A stretch of DNA of 64,000 bases from contig JADEXA010000037.1 of the NCBI GenBank assembly GCA_015207365.1, positions 1 to 64,000 of the forward strand. Reading direction: 5' to 3'. The number at the start of each line of letters is the position of its first letter. Position 1 is the first letter of the stretch. This document shows positions 43,767-52,448 of this stretch, in pieces. Origin of the DNA: Vacuolonema iberomarrocanum LEGE 07170 (GTDB lineage Bacteria; Cyanobacteriota; Cyanobacteriia; Elainellales; Elainellaceae). The notes under the pieces were generated by a model, which saw only the letters and a program-made list of their open reading frames with translations, was not told the origin of the DNA and did no database searches. The position numbers were made by a program, and so were the translations under genes.

Positions 43767-43866
43767 GGCATAACGCTACGCGCTTAGGTAAACTCAGTCA
43801 TTTTCTGAAATCCTTTAGTGCGGGATTTCAGAAAATGATCCGGCCTAATCCCAATGCGCAAAGCGA
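43767..43866. mobile_element. Family C palindromic element, copy 2
   Basis: Left end CATAACGCTACGCGCTTAGG, hairpin TTTTCTGAAATCC with GGATTTCAGAAAA, right end AATGCGCAAAGC. Compared with copy 1 the two arms differ by matching changes. Confidence 0.65.
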
Positions 43867-43877
43867 GATTGAGGCAA

Positions 43878-43919
43878 TGATTTTTGGATGGGCGGCCTCA
43901 CCTACCCATCCAAAAATCA
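43878..43919. repeat. Palindrome next to family C copy 2
   Basis: TGATTTTTGGATGGG pairs with CCCATCCAAAAATCA around CGGCCTCACCTA. Outer ATTGAGGC copies flank it on both sides in direct orientation. No other copy is in the window. Confidence 0.55.
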
Positions 43920-44453
43920 GTCCCATTGAGGCTTGCCCCATCGCGCTATTTTCTGTGGGATCAATTGCATCATTGGGTTGGCTAGTCCCTTTTAGAGAGG
44001 GCTAGAACCGCGATCGCGACTCCCATCTGTATCAGCCTGACCTGAGTACAGGACAAACATAGGTCGTTGCAAACTCAGCCTTGTCCTTGGCAGACACATC
44101 TGTTGATTTGGCCTATATCAACAAACCTGAAGTTTCATTGCGTTACATATCCAAACTCTTAGAAACACATCTCTCTCAAGGCTAGAGAATAAATTTTCCT
44201 AACCGACATTTCCCAACTGGATTAAGAGCGAGTTAATCTTAAGCTATGCAGTTGGGGTTAGAGGTTTAGCTATCAGATTCAATCCTCAAATCGCCCATTT
44301 TCTTAAGTTTCTAAGTCTTTAGAAAAGTTTTAGAATTCGATATCTCAAAGGGTGTCTTAAAGAATGAGTCGCTTCATTTTTCGCTCATTCTGGATTGATC
44401 CTTTCTAGGCTAATCCTCCTTCTCTTATTCCCGCTTTTGGAAGGAGCTTTGTT

Positions 44454-46487
44454 ATGAGTGAAAACGTCTTCTCTGGCTCACGAAATGTGGCGATCGTGGG
44501 ATCTTATCTCAGTGGCAAAACCACCCTTCTGGAAAGTCTTCTTTATGTGACAGGAAGCCTATCCAGAAAAGGGAAAATTACTGAAAAAAATACAGTAGGA
44601 GATGGATCGCAAGAAGCCCGCGATCGCCAGATGACCGTCGAAGTAAATGCCGTCAGCATTGAGCACGACGGCATTCGTTTTAATTTTTTAGATTGCCCTG
44701 GATCCGTCGAGTTTACTCAAGAGACCTACAATGCCTTGATGGGGGTCGACGCTGCAATTATTGTTTGTGAGCCCGATCTGCCAAAGGTGCTCACACTCGC
44801 ACCATTATTTCAATTTCTTGATAATTGGGAAATCCCGCATCTCCTCTTTATTAACAAGATGGATCGCGCTCATGATTCATTTCCAACCATCATTGAAACG
44901 CTCAAATCGGTTTCCAGCCGTCCTTTCGTGCTGCATCAGGTTCCCATTGGGTTGGGCGAAAATCTGAAGGGTTATATCGACTTGGTAACGGAGCAAGCCT
45001 ATCAGTATCACGCCGATGCTCCTGCCGACAGTATTCCTTTACCAGATGAATTGAAGGACGAAGAACAGGCTGCACGCGCCGAGTTTTTGGAGCAACTGGC
45101 CGATTTTGATGATCATTTGCTCGAAGAATTACTAGAAGATATTGAGCCACCCCAGGATGAGATTGAGCGGGATCTAAAACTTGAGTTGGGAGCCGATCAA
45201 ATCGTTCCAGTATTTATCGGAGTGGCCGAACAAGACTTTGGGGTACGTCCCCTATTCGAGGCCCTACAGCGGGAAGCACCCGAACCGGAAACCACAGCAA
45301 AACGGCGGGGCTTGGATGCAGACGAGGAGCAGCCTATTGCCCAAGTGCTCAAGACCTACTATTCGCCCCAGGGTGGCAAGCTATCTCTAGTACGGATTTG
45401 GAGTGGCGCGCTGACCGATGGCATGAACCTGAACAATATCCGCATGGGCGGGATGTATCGCTTGACCGGGCAACAGCAAGAATCGCTCAATCAGGCAACA
45501 GCGGGCGATATCGTTGCTCTGGGACGGATGGATGGGGTGCCAACGGGTGAAACGCTTTCCTTGGATGCGGACATGCGCGAGTTAATGCCCAAAGCGCAGG
45601 CGCTCTCTCCGGTATATGCGCTGGCGATCGCCCCCAAAGACCGCAAAGACGAGGTGAAGCTCACCACCGCCCTAACCAAGTTGCTGGAAGAAGATCCTGC
45701 CCTGTTCTGGGAACAACATGGTGATACCCATGAAGTCATTCTTTGGGGCCAAGGCGACATTCACTTACAAGTGGCGCTCGATCGCTTGGAACGCAAGTAC
45801 AAGCTGCCCATGAGCACCCACGCACCTCAGGTGCCTTACAAAGAAACCATTCGCAAGGCGGTCACGAAAGTTCATGGACGCTACAAGCACCAAACCGGTG
45901 GCCATGGGCAATTTGGGGATGTGTATTTAGATATCCAACCCCTACCTAGAGGCGATGGTTTTACCTTCAGCGAACATATCGTTGGTGGTGTTGTGCCTCG
46001 ACAGTACATTCCTGGGGTCGAAACGGGGGTGCGTGAGTATCTGGTACATGGACCACTAGGCTTCCCAGTGGTCGATGTGGCGGTAACGCTGCAAGATGGC
46101 TCCTACCACTCTGTCGATAGCTCCGAGCAAGCATTCAAGATGGCCGCTCGCATTGCAATGCAGGAAGGGATGCAGAAAGCTGGGCCACAATTGCTAGAAC
46201 CCATTCTCTCCGTTACGATTTCTGTGCCAAATGACGCCACCTCAAAAGTTTTGCGGTTGGTGAGCGGACGGCGCGGCCAGGTGATGGGCTACGATGCCAA
46301 AGCCAAATGGCAGGGCTGGGATGAAGTGCAAGCCCTCCTGCCCCAAGCCGAAATTCAGGATCTCATCCTGGAGTTGCGATCGCTCACCATGGGCGTTGGC
46401 TTCTTCGAGTGGACGTTCGATCATCTCCAGGAAGTTCCTGGCAAGATCGCCGAGCGGTTGTTAGCTCGAGTTGGCGACGAGAGTTGA
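44454..46487 (+). CDS. EF-G paralogue (Sll0830-type)
   Basis: 677 residues, ATG 44454 with AAGGAGC upstream. A translational GTPase-like protein: P-loop GSYLSGKT (family EF-G has GHVDAGKT), switch-2 DCPG, and NKMD. Domain order of EF-G is kept, with domain IV HGQFGDVYLDI and C-terminal GYDAKAKW. Typical EF-G switch-I residues are altered and RQMTVEVN replaces GITI, so ribosome translocation is doubtful. Cyanobacterial paralogues of this kind exist (Synechocystis Sll0830). A strong terminator follows. It is not the main fusA. Confidence 0.88.
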   Translation: MSENVFSGSRNVAIVGSYLSGKTTLLESLLYVTGSLSRKGKITEKNTVGDGSQEARDRQMTVEVNAVSIEHDGIRFNFLDCPGSVEFTQETYNALMGVDAAIIVCEPDLPKVLTLAPLFQFLDNWEIPHLLFINKMDRAHDSFPTIIETLKSVSSRPFVLHQVPIGLGENLKGYIDLVTEQAYQYHADAPADSIPLPDELKDEEQAARAEFLEQLADFDDHLLEELLEDIEPPQDEIERDLKLELGADQIVPVFIGVAEQDFGVRPLFEALQREAPEPETTAKRRGLDADEEQPIAQVLKTYYSPQGGKLSLVRIWSGALTDGMNLNNIRMGGMYRLTGQQQESLNQATAGDIVALGRMDGVPTGETLSLDADMRELMPKAQALSPVYALAIAPKDRKDEVKLTTALTKLLEEDPALFWEQHGDTHEVILWGQGDIHLQVALDRLERKYKLPMSTHAPQVPYKETIRKAVTKVHGRYKHQTGGHGQFGDVYLDIQPLPRGDGFTFSEHIVGGVVPRQYIPGVETGVREYLVHGPLGFPVVDVAVTLQDGSYHSVDSSEQAFKMAARIAMQEGMQKAGPQLLEPILSVTISVPNDATSKVLRLVSGRRGQVMGYDAKAKWQGWDEVQALLPQAEIQDLILELRSLTMGVGFFEWTFDHLQEVPGKIAERLLARVGDES

Positions 46488-46530
46488 TGCGGTAGCCGTT
46501 GAAGACCCGACTCAATCATCCTCAAGAGAA

Positions 46531-46558
46531 AGCAGATCCCGCTTGGATCTGCTTTTTT
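46531..46558 (+). terminator. Intrinsic terminator of the EF-G paralogue gene
   Basis: AGCAGATCC pairs with GGATCTGCT around CGCTT, ending in a run of six T. It lies 44 bp after the stop codon. Confidence 0.85.
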
Positions 46559-46602
46559 GATCGAGAAGAAAATATGGCGACTACATCGCGACTGTATTAG
46601 TC

Positions 46603-46699
46603 TCAAATCCGATTGAAGAACCCAACTATCGTTTGTGCCCGCTGCGTTGCAGCGGGCACAAACGATAGTTGGGTTCTACGGCTATTGAACCGGATTCGA
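46603..46699. mobile_element. Family A palindromic element, copy 4 (97 bp)
   Basis: TCAAATCCGATTGAAGAACC at left, GGATTCGA at right followed by TA. Left flank is degraded. Core CCCAACTATCGTTTGTGCCC has changed to GTGCCCGCTG/CAGCGGGCAC, paired on both arms. Confidence 0.75.
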
Positions 46700-46764
46700 T
46701 ATTAAGGAAAGGTTAGCGCTCAAGGGGATACGAGAGCGCTAACCGGGCAAAACCAAAGCGAGCA

Positions 46765-47130
46765 TCAGCGGGGAACATCACACTGATGGGAGGATAGAGC
46801 CTGGGAACGAGGGCTCCGATATTCCAGATCCTGGCGCGGGGCTTGGGAACACACAGCAGGGGTGGGGTAGCGGCTGTTGACCACGCGGGGGAGAACCGCT
46901 CCAAATCCAGTGCTAATGAGGGCGATCGTCACCCCCAACACAACCCCTTTCATCCCCCCAGACATCCGCAGGTCACTCGTCGAAGCGGGTGAGCCCAGTT
47001 TCTGTGCCTGCGGATCGGCATCTGCTTGCTCCCACATGACAGAACCATCTGGAAAAACCGCAACGGGCATTGGATCGTATGAAGTAGATGCAGACTGACG
47101 ATCGCCGAACGTTGGGTGATGGGATGTCAT
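46765..47130 (-). CDS. Small membrane protein of unknown function
   Basis: 121 residues from ATG 47130 with AGGAAAG six bases upstream. Polar N-terminus (YDPMPVAVFPDGSVMWEQ), then one hydrophobic segment (GVVLGVTIALISTGFGAVL) and a polar C-terminal tail. The longer frame to 47307 has no support. No family recognised. Confidence 0.6.
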   Translation of the reverse strand: MTSHHPTFGDRQSASTSYDPMPVAVFPDGSVMWEQADADPQAQKLGSPASTSDLRMSGGMKGVVLGVTIALISTGFGAVLPRVVNSRYPTPAVCSQAPRQDLEYRSPRSQALSSHQCDVPR

Positions 47131-47508
47131 GAGCGCTTTCCTGGGGTAGAGGATGCAATTAGTATCCGGCGTTCTTCGGATTTCGCTGGTGATAGAGCAC
47201 AGGCAAACTCCGTGATTTTCCCGAGGCTTTGAGGTGACACCGGATCTCACTGCTTTGTGATGCATTTCGCGATCGGTTGTGTGTCGGATCACACCGTCTT
47301 CGTACACTTCTTCACAGAGCCAGGAACTGCAAGGGCTGTAGCGATCGCCCGACCCACTCCCCGAACCTATCCAATCAGCGCTAAAGTAATGAGTGAGTTT
47401 GAATGTGCTCTAAGATTTAATCCACACCGTTTACGGAATCCTGTCGCTCTAGACGGAAGTAATTAGTTTTTTGACAATCCACGCTTTTAGAAAAGGTTGG
47501 AATCCGCT
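47131..47508. other. Intergenic region between the small membrane protein and ycf3
   Basis: 378 bp, divergent, with the two promoters. Contains one HIP1 site and no recognisable element. Confidence 0.4.
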
Positions 47509-48030
47509 ATGCCGCGATCGCAACGCAACGACAACTTCATCGACAAATCTTTTACGGTGATGGCAGACATCATTCTGAAAGCGCTGCCGACGAACCGCAA
47601 AGCGAAAGAAGCCTTCGCCTACTATCGGGATGGCATGTCTGCCCAGGCGGATGGGGAATATGCCGAAGCCATGGCCAACTATGAAGAAGCCTTGACGCTG
47701 GAAGAAGATCCCAACGATCGCAGCTACATCCTCTACAACATGGGGCTGATTCATGCCAGCAATGGCGAGCATCAAAATGCACTGGAGCGCTACCACGAGG
47801 CGCTTGAACTCAACCCCAAAATGCCCCAGGCACTCAACAACGTTGCCGTTATCTATCACTATTTTGGAGAACGGGCTCAGGAAGAGGGCAAAACCGACGA
47901 AGCCAACGCCCACTTTGACCAGGCGTCAGAATACTGGCAGCGGGCGATTCGCCTTGCCCCCAACAACTATATTGAGGCGCAAAACTGGCTGAAAACGACG
48001 GGGCGATCCAAAGCCGACGTCTTCTTCTAA
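47509..48030 (+). CDS. ycf3: Photosystem I assembly protein Ycf3
   Basis: 173 residues, the family length, from ATG 47509 (MPRSQRNDNFIDKSFTVMAD). Ycf3 is a TPR protein that assembles photosystem I at the thylakoid surface. Three TPR units are visible (FAYYRDGMSAQADGEYAEA, SYILYNMGLIHASNGEHQNA, PQALNNVAVIYHYFGERA). gatC follows by 53 bp on the same strand. Confidence 0.96.
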   Translation: MPRSQRNDNFIDKSFTVMADIILKALPTNRKAKEAFAYYRDGMSAQADGEYAEAMANYEEALTLEEDPNDRSYILYNMGLIHASNGEHQNALERYHEALELNPKMPQALNNVAVIYHYFGERAQEEGKTDEANAHFDQASEYWQRAIRLAPNNYIEAQNWLKTTGRSKADVFF

Positions 48031-48083
48031 CATCAGACCCCTATTGCTTTCTTCAACTCTTCGTAGCATTTGGATTTCGGTAG

Positions 48084-48374
48084 ATGATTGATCGCGAACA
48101 GGTTCGGAAAGTTGCACATCTTGCCCGTTTGGAGCTGACGGACGAGGAGGAAACGCAGTTCAGTGGTCAGCTCAATAGCATTCTCGACTACTTCGAGCAA
48201 CTGAGTGAACTGGATACCAACAACGTAGAACCGACAGCCCGTGCCATTGATGTGGTCAATATGACCCGTGTCGATGCGCAAGAATCCTATGAAGCGCGCG
48301 ATCGCATCCTTGAAGGGGCACCCGATCGCGACGACGATTTCTTCCGTGTTCCTCAAATCCTCAACGAAGGTTGA
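48084..48374 (+). CDS. gatC: Asp/Glu-tRNA(Asn/Gln) amidotransferase subunit C
   Basis: 96 residues, ATG 48084. GatC stabilises the GatCAB amidotransferase that makes Gln-tRNA(Gln) and Asn-tRNA(Asn). Motifs MIDREQVRKVAHLARLELTD and a tail with ARDRILEGAPDRDDDFFRVP match the family. Subunits A and B are not in the window. Confidence 0.95.
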   Translation: MIDREQVRKVAHLARLELTDEEETQFSGQLNSILDYFEQLSELDTNNVEPTARAIDVVNMTRVDAQESYEARDRILEGAPDRDDDFFRVPQILNEG

Positions 48375-48538
48375 GCCGTTTCAGGCTAAAACTTCCGCGT
48401 AAAGATGGGCGATCGCGCTCCTGCTATCGGATTCTCTTCCTTTCTCTCAGTTGCAAAGTATTGCAAAATGCTGCCGTGGCTACCGCCTAGACTGAGAGGT
48501 AAGCTACGGTGGGAACGTTGTTATGCCTGGGAATGGCT

Positions 48539-49150
48539 ATGACCCCTTCTGATTCTCCGCCACCCAAAAAGTCGGTCAATGTGTGGAAATGGGTGGGCAT
48601 TGGTTGCGCTGGATTGCTGGTGCTCGGCATCGGAGCGATCGCCGCCGCCGTCTACTTCTTCCAACGCACCGTCAATATGTCCTTCGACGCCGACTCCGCT
48701 GAGCAGGTCGCCAACGATATCATCGACTTCGAGATTCCGGGTGGCAGCGAAGGCTTTATGTCAATGGACATGGGCATGTTCAAAATGGCAGGCGTCTTGA
48801 GTGCAACCAACCCCGAAGGCACGATTCTCCTCGTCGGGCAGATTTCTGAAACCGCGATGCAGGGCGACCCAGAAAGCCTGGAACAGGCCATGCAAGATAG
48901 TATGGCAGACCAAACTGGCAGCTTCCAGGTGCAAGAGCAACGCCTGGAACCCCGTGAGCTTTGTGGGCAAACCGTGCAAGCCACCATCCTCCAAGGGGAG
49001 CAAACGGTCGGTGGTCAAACCGTTCCGGCTCTTACCTACCAAGCCTTTACTACCTACAATGGCGAGGGTATCTTCGTCTCTCTTACCACCAGTGGTGACG
49101 ACGCCGAGACCCAGGCAAACAGCATCTGGGGTTCCTTAGCCTGCAAATAA
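48539..49150 (+). CDS. Membrane-anchored protein of unknown function
   Basis: 203 residues from ATG 48539 (GGGA eight bases upstream). After 15 polar residues with several prolines comes a transmembrane segment (VWKWVGIGCAGLLVLGIGAIAAAVYFF). The rest is soluble, acidic and Gln/Thr-rich with one late Cys pair (ELCGQ, LACK). Unknown family. The stop is followed at once by family A copy 5. Confidence 0.7.
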   Translation: MTPSDSPPPKKSVNVWKWVGIGCAGLLVLGIGAIAAAVYFFQRTVNMSFDADSAEQVANDIIDFEIPGGSEGFMSMDMGMFKMAGVLSATNPEGTILLVGQISETAMQGDPESLEQAMQDSMADQTGSFQVQEQRLEPRELCGQTVQATILQGEQTVGGQTVPALTYQAFTTYNGEGIFVSLTTSGDDAETQANSIWGSLACK

Positions 49151-49152
49151 TA

Positions 49153-49249
49153 TCAAACCCGGTTGAAAAACCCCAATATCGTTTGTGCTCGCTGCGTTGC
49201 AGCGAGCACAAACGATATTGGGGTTTTATGGCCATTTAACCGGATTTGA
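49153..49249. mobile_element. Family A palindromic element, copy 5 (97 bp)
   Basis: TA at 49151-49152 and 49250-49251. Starts TCAAACCCGGTTGAAAAACC, ends GGATTTGA. Core CCCCAATATCGTTTGTGCTC is the most diverged copy and both arms carry paired changes (CTCGC/GCGAG for CCCGC/GCGGG; AATATCG/CGATATT). It begins directly after the stop codon of 48539-49150, as copy 1 does. Confidence 0.85.
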
Positions 49250-49290
49250 TACAAGCAGCAAAGCATTCATATTGTCAGTAGAACCAGCTT

Positions 49291-51372
49291 TTAGCTTGAG
49301 AACTGCGGTTCGACGCCCAGGTTATGGAACATAAAGGCATAGACATCGGCAGTTTCTTCAATACCTTTGGTGAGATTGCTAGCCCCATGACCGGATTTGG
49401 TGCCGATGCGAATGAGCGTGGGATTATCGCCAGAGTGGCGGGCTTGCAGGGTGGCAGCATACTTGAAGGAGTGGGCCGGGACAACGCGATCGTCGTGGTC
49501 GGCAGTGACGATCAGCGTAGCGGGATAGGGAACATCGTCGCGGATATTGTGCAGGGGTGAGTAGGCGTAGAGGTAGGCAAAATCCGTTTCATTATCGCTG
49601 GAACCGTATTCCGCAATCCAGTTCCAGCCAATGGTGAATTTATGGAAGCGCAGCATATCCATGACGCCAACCCCAGGGAGGGCAACCCGAAACAGATCGG
49701 GGCGTAGGTTCATCACGGCTCCCATCAGCAAACCGCCGTTAGAGCGTCCTTCGATCGCCAATTTTTCGGGATTCGTATAGCCCTCGGCGATCAAGTACTC
49801 GGCTGCTGCAATGAAGTCATTGAAAGCCGTGGGACGCTTCTCCCGAATCGCCGCTTCATGCCACGCTCGTCCATATTCACCGCCGCCTCGGATGTTGGCG
49901 ATCGCCACCAGCATTCCCTGCTCCAGCAACGCAATGCGATTGGCGCTGAAGGCGGGCACCATCGAGGCATTGAAGCCACCATAGGCATACAAATAGGTGG
50001 GGGTTGTACCTGAAACCTCCACACCTTTCTTGTGAATCAAAAACATTGGAATTTGGGTGCCATCGGTGCTGGGATAAAACACCTGCTTCGCTTCATAAGC
50101 ATTGGCATCGAAGGCAATTTCTGGAGCCCGAAAGACGGTCGACTCTCGGGTGGCAAGGGTGTAGCGATAGATCGTGGGAGGGGCAATGTGGGAGGTAAAA
50201 ACATAGAAGACAAAATCATCGTCCGCCTGCCCCCCAAACCCGCCAACGGTGCCCAATCCAGGCAGCTCCACCTCATTTTCTAACGTTCCATCAGGGCTAT
50301 GGACATAGACGCGCGTTGTCACATCCTTCAGGTACGACACAAACAGCTTGCCACCTGCATAGCTCACACCCTTCAACGGTTCTGGCCGCTCTGGCAGAAT
50401 GGTTTGCCACTGATCTTCGACAGGCTTTTTCGGATCAACCAGAACCAGTTTGCGGTTGGGGGCATCCTTATCAGTTGTCATCAGGAGGCGATCGCCCAAA
50501 TTATCCACAACACCAAAGCTCTCGTCGGTAATGGTTGCAATGAGGGGCGAAAACTCTGTTTCTCCAGCAGTTAAATCTTTGACATAGAGAGCATTGCCTA
50601 GCTTGGGCTGGCCGCGATCGGAAATCGACAACATCACAAATCGCTCATCTTCCGTGAGATAGACGAAGTGAAAGCGCAACGGATGATCGGGGTCCTCGTA
50701 GATCAATTCATCCTGGGATTGCTCGGTGCCCAGGCGATGATAGTAGACCTTATGAAACTCGTTGCGCGACGACAGTTCGGTGCCATCTTCGGGGGCATCA
50801 TAGCGACCGTAATAGAAGCCATCGCCACACCAGGCGGGATAGGAGACCTTCACCCATTCCAGGGTTTCGGGTAGGGTTTCGCCCGTATCGACATTCAGAA
50901 TGCGATAGCGTTGCCAGTCAGAACTCCCCTCGGAGACCGCATACACCACGTACGTTCCATCTTTTGAGGGGCTAAATGCTCGCAGAGCCGTGGTCTGGTC
51001 TTCAGAAAAGGTATTGGGGTCGAGGAGCAAGCGCGGCTCTCCATCTAGGCCATCTTGCACATAGGCAACACTCTGCTCCTGCAAGCCATCGTTTTTGAAG
51101 AAGAAGAAGCGATCGCCCCGTCGTGTTGGCGTGGAATAGCGAGGATAGTTCAGAATTTCCTGCAATCGCGCCTTGAGTGCGCCTCGATAGGGAATGGTCT
51201 CCAAATAGCCAAAGGTGAGGTCATTTTGCGCCAAAACCCAGGCTGCAGTTTCCTCCGAGCGATCGTCCTCCAGCCAGCGATAGGGGTCAGACACCACCGT
51301 TCCAAAGTAGATATCCGTATGGTCGACGGTGCTGGTAGTGGGGTAGCTCAGCTTTTGTGAGGTAACAGTCAT
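49291..51372 (-). CDS. Prolyl oligopeptidase (S9 family)
   Basis: 693 residues from ATG 51372, which has GGAGG upstream; the frame further left (to 51504) is less likely. A serine peptidase cutting short peptides after proline. N-terminal seven-bladed propeller, then an alpha/beta-hydrolase with nucleophile motif EGRSNGGLLMGAVM, charge-relay Asp in TADHDDR and His in KSGHGA. Cytosolic, without a signal peptide. Confidence 0.94.
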   Translation of the reverse strand: MTVTSQKLSYPTTSTVDHTDIYFGTVVSDPYRWLEDDRSEETAAWVLAQNDLTFGYLETIPYRGALKARLQEILNYPRYSTPTRRGDRFFFFKNDGLQEQSVAYVQDGLDGEPRLLLDPNTFSEDQTTALRAFSPSKDGTYVVYAVSEGSSDWQRYRILNVDTGETLPETLEWVKVSYPAWCGDGFYYGRYDAPEDGTELSSRNEFHKVYYHRLGTEQSQDELIYEDPDHPLRFHFVYLTEDERFVMLSISDRGQPKLGNALYVKDLTAGETEFSPLIATITDESFGVVDNLGDRLLMTTDKDAPNRKLVLVDPKKPVEDQWQTILPERPEPLKGVSYAGGKLFVSYLKDVTTRVYVHSPDGTLENEVELPGLGTVGGFGGQADDDFVFYVFTSHIAPPTIYRYTLATRESTVFRAPEIAFDANAYEAKQVFYPSTDGTQIPMFLIHKKGVEVSGTTPTYLYAYGGFNASMVPAFSANRIALLEQGMLVAIANIRGGGEYGRAWHEAAIREKRPTAFNDFIAAAEYLIAEGYTNPEKLAIEGRSNGGLLMGAVMNLRPDLFRVALPGVGVMDMLRFHKFTIGWNWIAEYGSSDNETDFAYLYAYSPLHNIRDDVPYPATLIVTADHDDRVVPAHSFKYAATLQARHSGDNPTLIRIGTKSGHGASNLTKGIEETADVYAFMFHNLGVEPQFSS

Positions 51373-51747
51373 AGGGCAATCCTCCAATAGGGGAGACGGG
51401 AATAGACGTTCCTTCCCCATTGTGCCTGAGCGCCCCACTGCCTGCCGATGCAAAGCTGTGGAAAACTCTGTGGAAAAGCAGCGCAACCCAGGATAGGTCG
51501 CCATGACTGAAAGACTGATCAGCGCAAGCGTTCATCGTTGTGAAAAAGAGACTCCAGCCATTTCATTTTCTGTTGATTTCGGCAGAACAGCCGTGAATGT
51601 ATACAGGGCTTTATTGACGGCTTGCTCGGCGAATTGCATCAAATCCGGTTGAAGAAGCAAAATATATTTTGCTTCTTCAACCGGATTTGAATATTACATT
51701 TGGAACTTCCACGGTTGTGGAAATTGTTCAATCACTCAAGCGATCGC
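51373..51747. other. Intergenic region with a short family A derivative
   Basis: Holds the 52-bp palindrome (51639-51690). Otherwise only the prolyl oligopeptidase promoter. Confidence 0.4.
51639..51690. mobile_element. Short family A derivative, copy 6 (52 bp)
   Basis: Perfect palindrome, TCAAATCCGGTTGAAGAAGC and its complement, with centre AAAATATATTTT. Both ends carry the TTGAAGAA arm; the 90-bp core is replaced. It has the family A terminus with a completely different middle. Confidence 0.85.
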
Positions 51748-52308
51748 TCATCGGAAGAGGCTTACGTTGTCGGCCTCATCAGCAACCTGGCTGGATTGAG
51801 CCTGATCGAGCGATCGCACATACGCGCTGACCTCTGCCGGCGATCGCAACACAATCAACTGCTGCGTGTCAGACAATTGTTGCAGTTTCCGCACAATTTT
51901 GGGACGTTTTTTACGGGGAAAGTCCCAAACATATTTGAGAAATGGCCAATTCAAATGCTCTGGACAGTTCGCAGCCATATCGGGGCGCGTGGTACCGCGA
52001 TACTGCCACCACCGTTTGCCAATGCGCCAGAGGCATAACCAGTGGGGTAGATCCAAAAAGACGATCGTATCGGCGTGGGGTAGGCGCAGATCCAGGGTTC
52101 CGCTGTAGTTGCCATCCATGACCCACGTCTCTTGCTCCAGCAACGCGGCCACGGTCTGTTTCCAATCCTCGGACTCCGACTCGACCCAACAGCTCATCCA
52201 GAAATGCGCATCAAGGTGCAGCAACGGCAGGTGCAATATGGCCGCCATTTGCTGAGCTAGCGTCGATTTTCCGGCCCCACAACAGCCAAGGATCATCACC
52301 TTCTGCAT
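51748..52308 (-). CDS. P-loop kinase-like protein (FlaR/DNA topology modulation type)
   Basis: 186 residues. Walker A GCCGAGKST at residues 8-16, AHFWM, and a Arg/Trp-rich C-terminal half (RIGKRWWQYR). The AAA-like family is often labelled FlaR or topology modulation protein, but the enzymatic role is unproven. Read leftward next to murD, with which it is not clearly co-transcribed. Confidence 0.82.
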   Translation of the reverse strand: MQKVMILGCCGAGKSTLAQQMAAILHLPLLHLDAHFWMSCWVESESEDWKQTVAALLEQETWVMDGNYSGTLDLRLPHADTIVFLDLPHWLCLWRIGKRWWQYRGTTRPDMAANCPEHLNWPFLKYVWDFPRKKRPKIVRKLQQLSDTQQLIVLRSPAEVSAYVRSLDQAQSSQVADEADNVSLFR

Positions 52309-52448
52309 GGTTTACTCCTACAACTTGAGATTTTGGATTTTGTCGTGAGCCTTCGATAGTGAACTCAGCCGCACTGCTCAGCCGAACAATTTTGGATTAA
52401 ACGGTCTTTCCTTTGTGTCTTTGTGCCTTTGTGGTTCAGTTGCAAGCT

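Larger units (their letters stand above)
43355..44453. other. Intergenic region with two palindromes
   Basis: 1.1 kb. Holds a low-confidence small frame (43432-43665), family C copy 2 (43767-43866), a hairpin at 43878-43919, and the leader of the EF-G gene. The last ~350 bases are AT-rich. Confidence 0.5.

Noticed and set aside
46765..47307. Long start of the small membrane protein at 47307
   Set aside because: The first 59 residues have no support; ATG 47130 has a good ribosome binding site.
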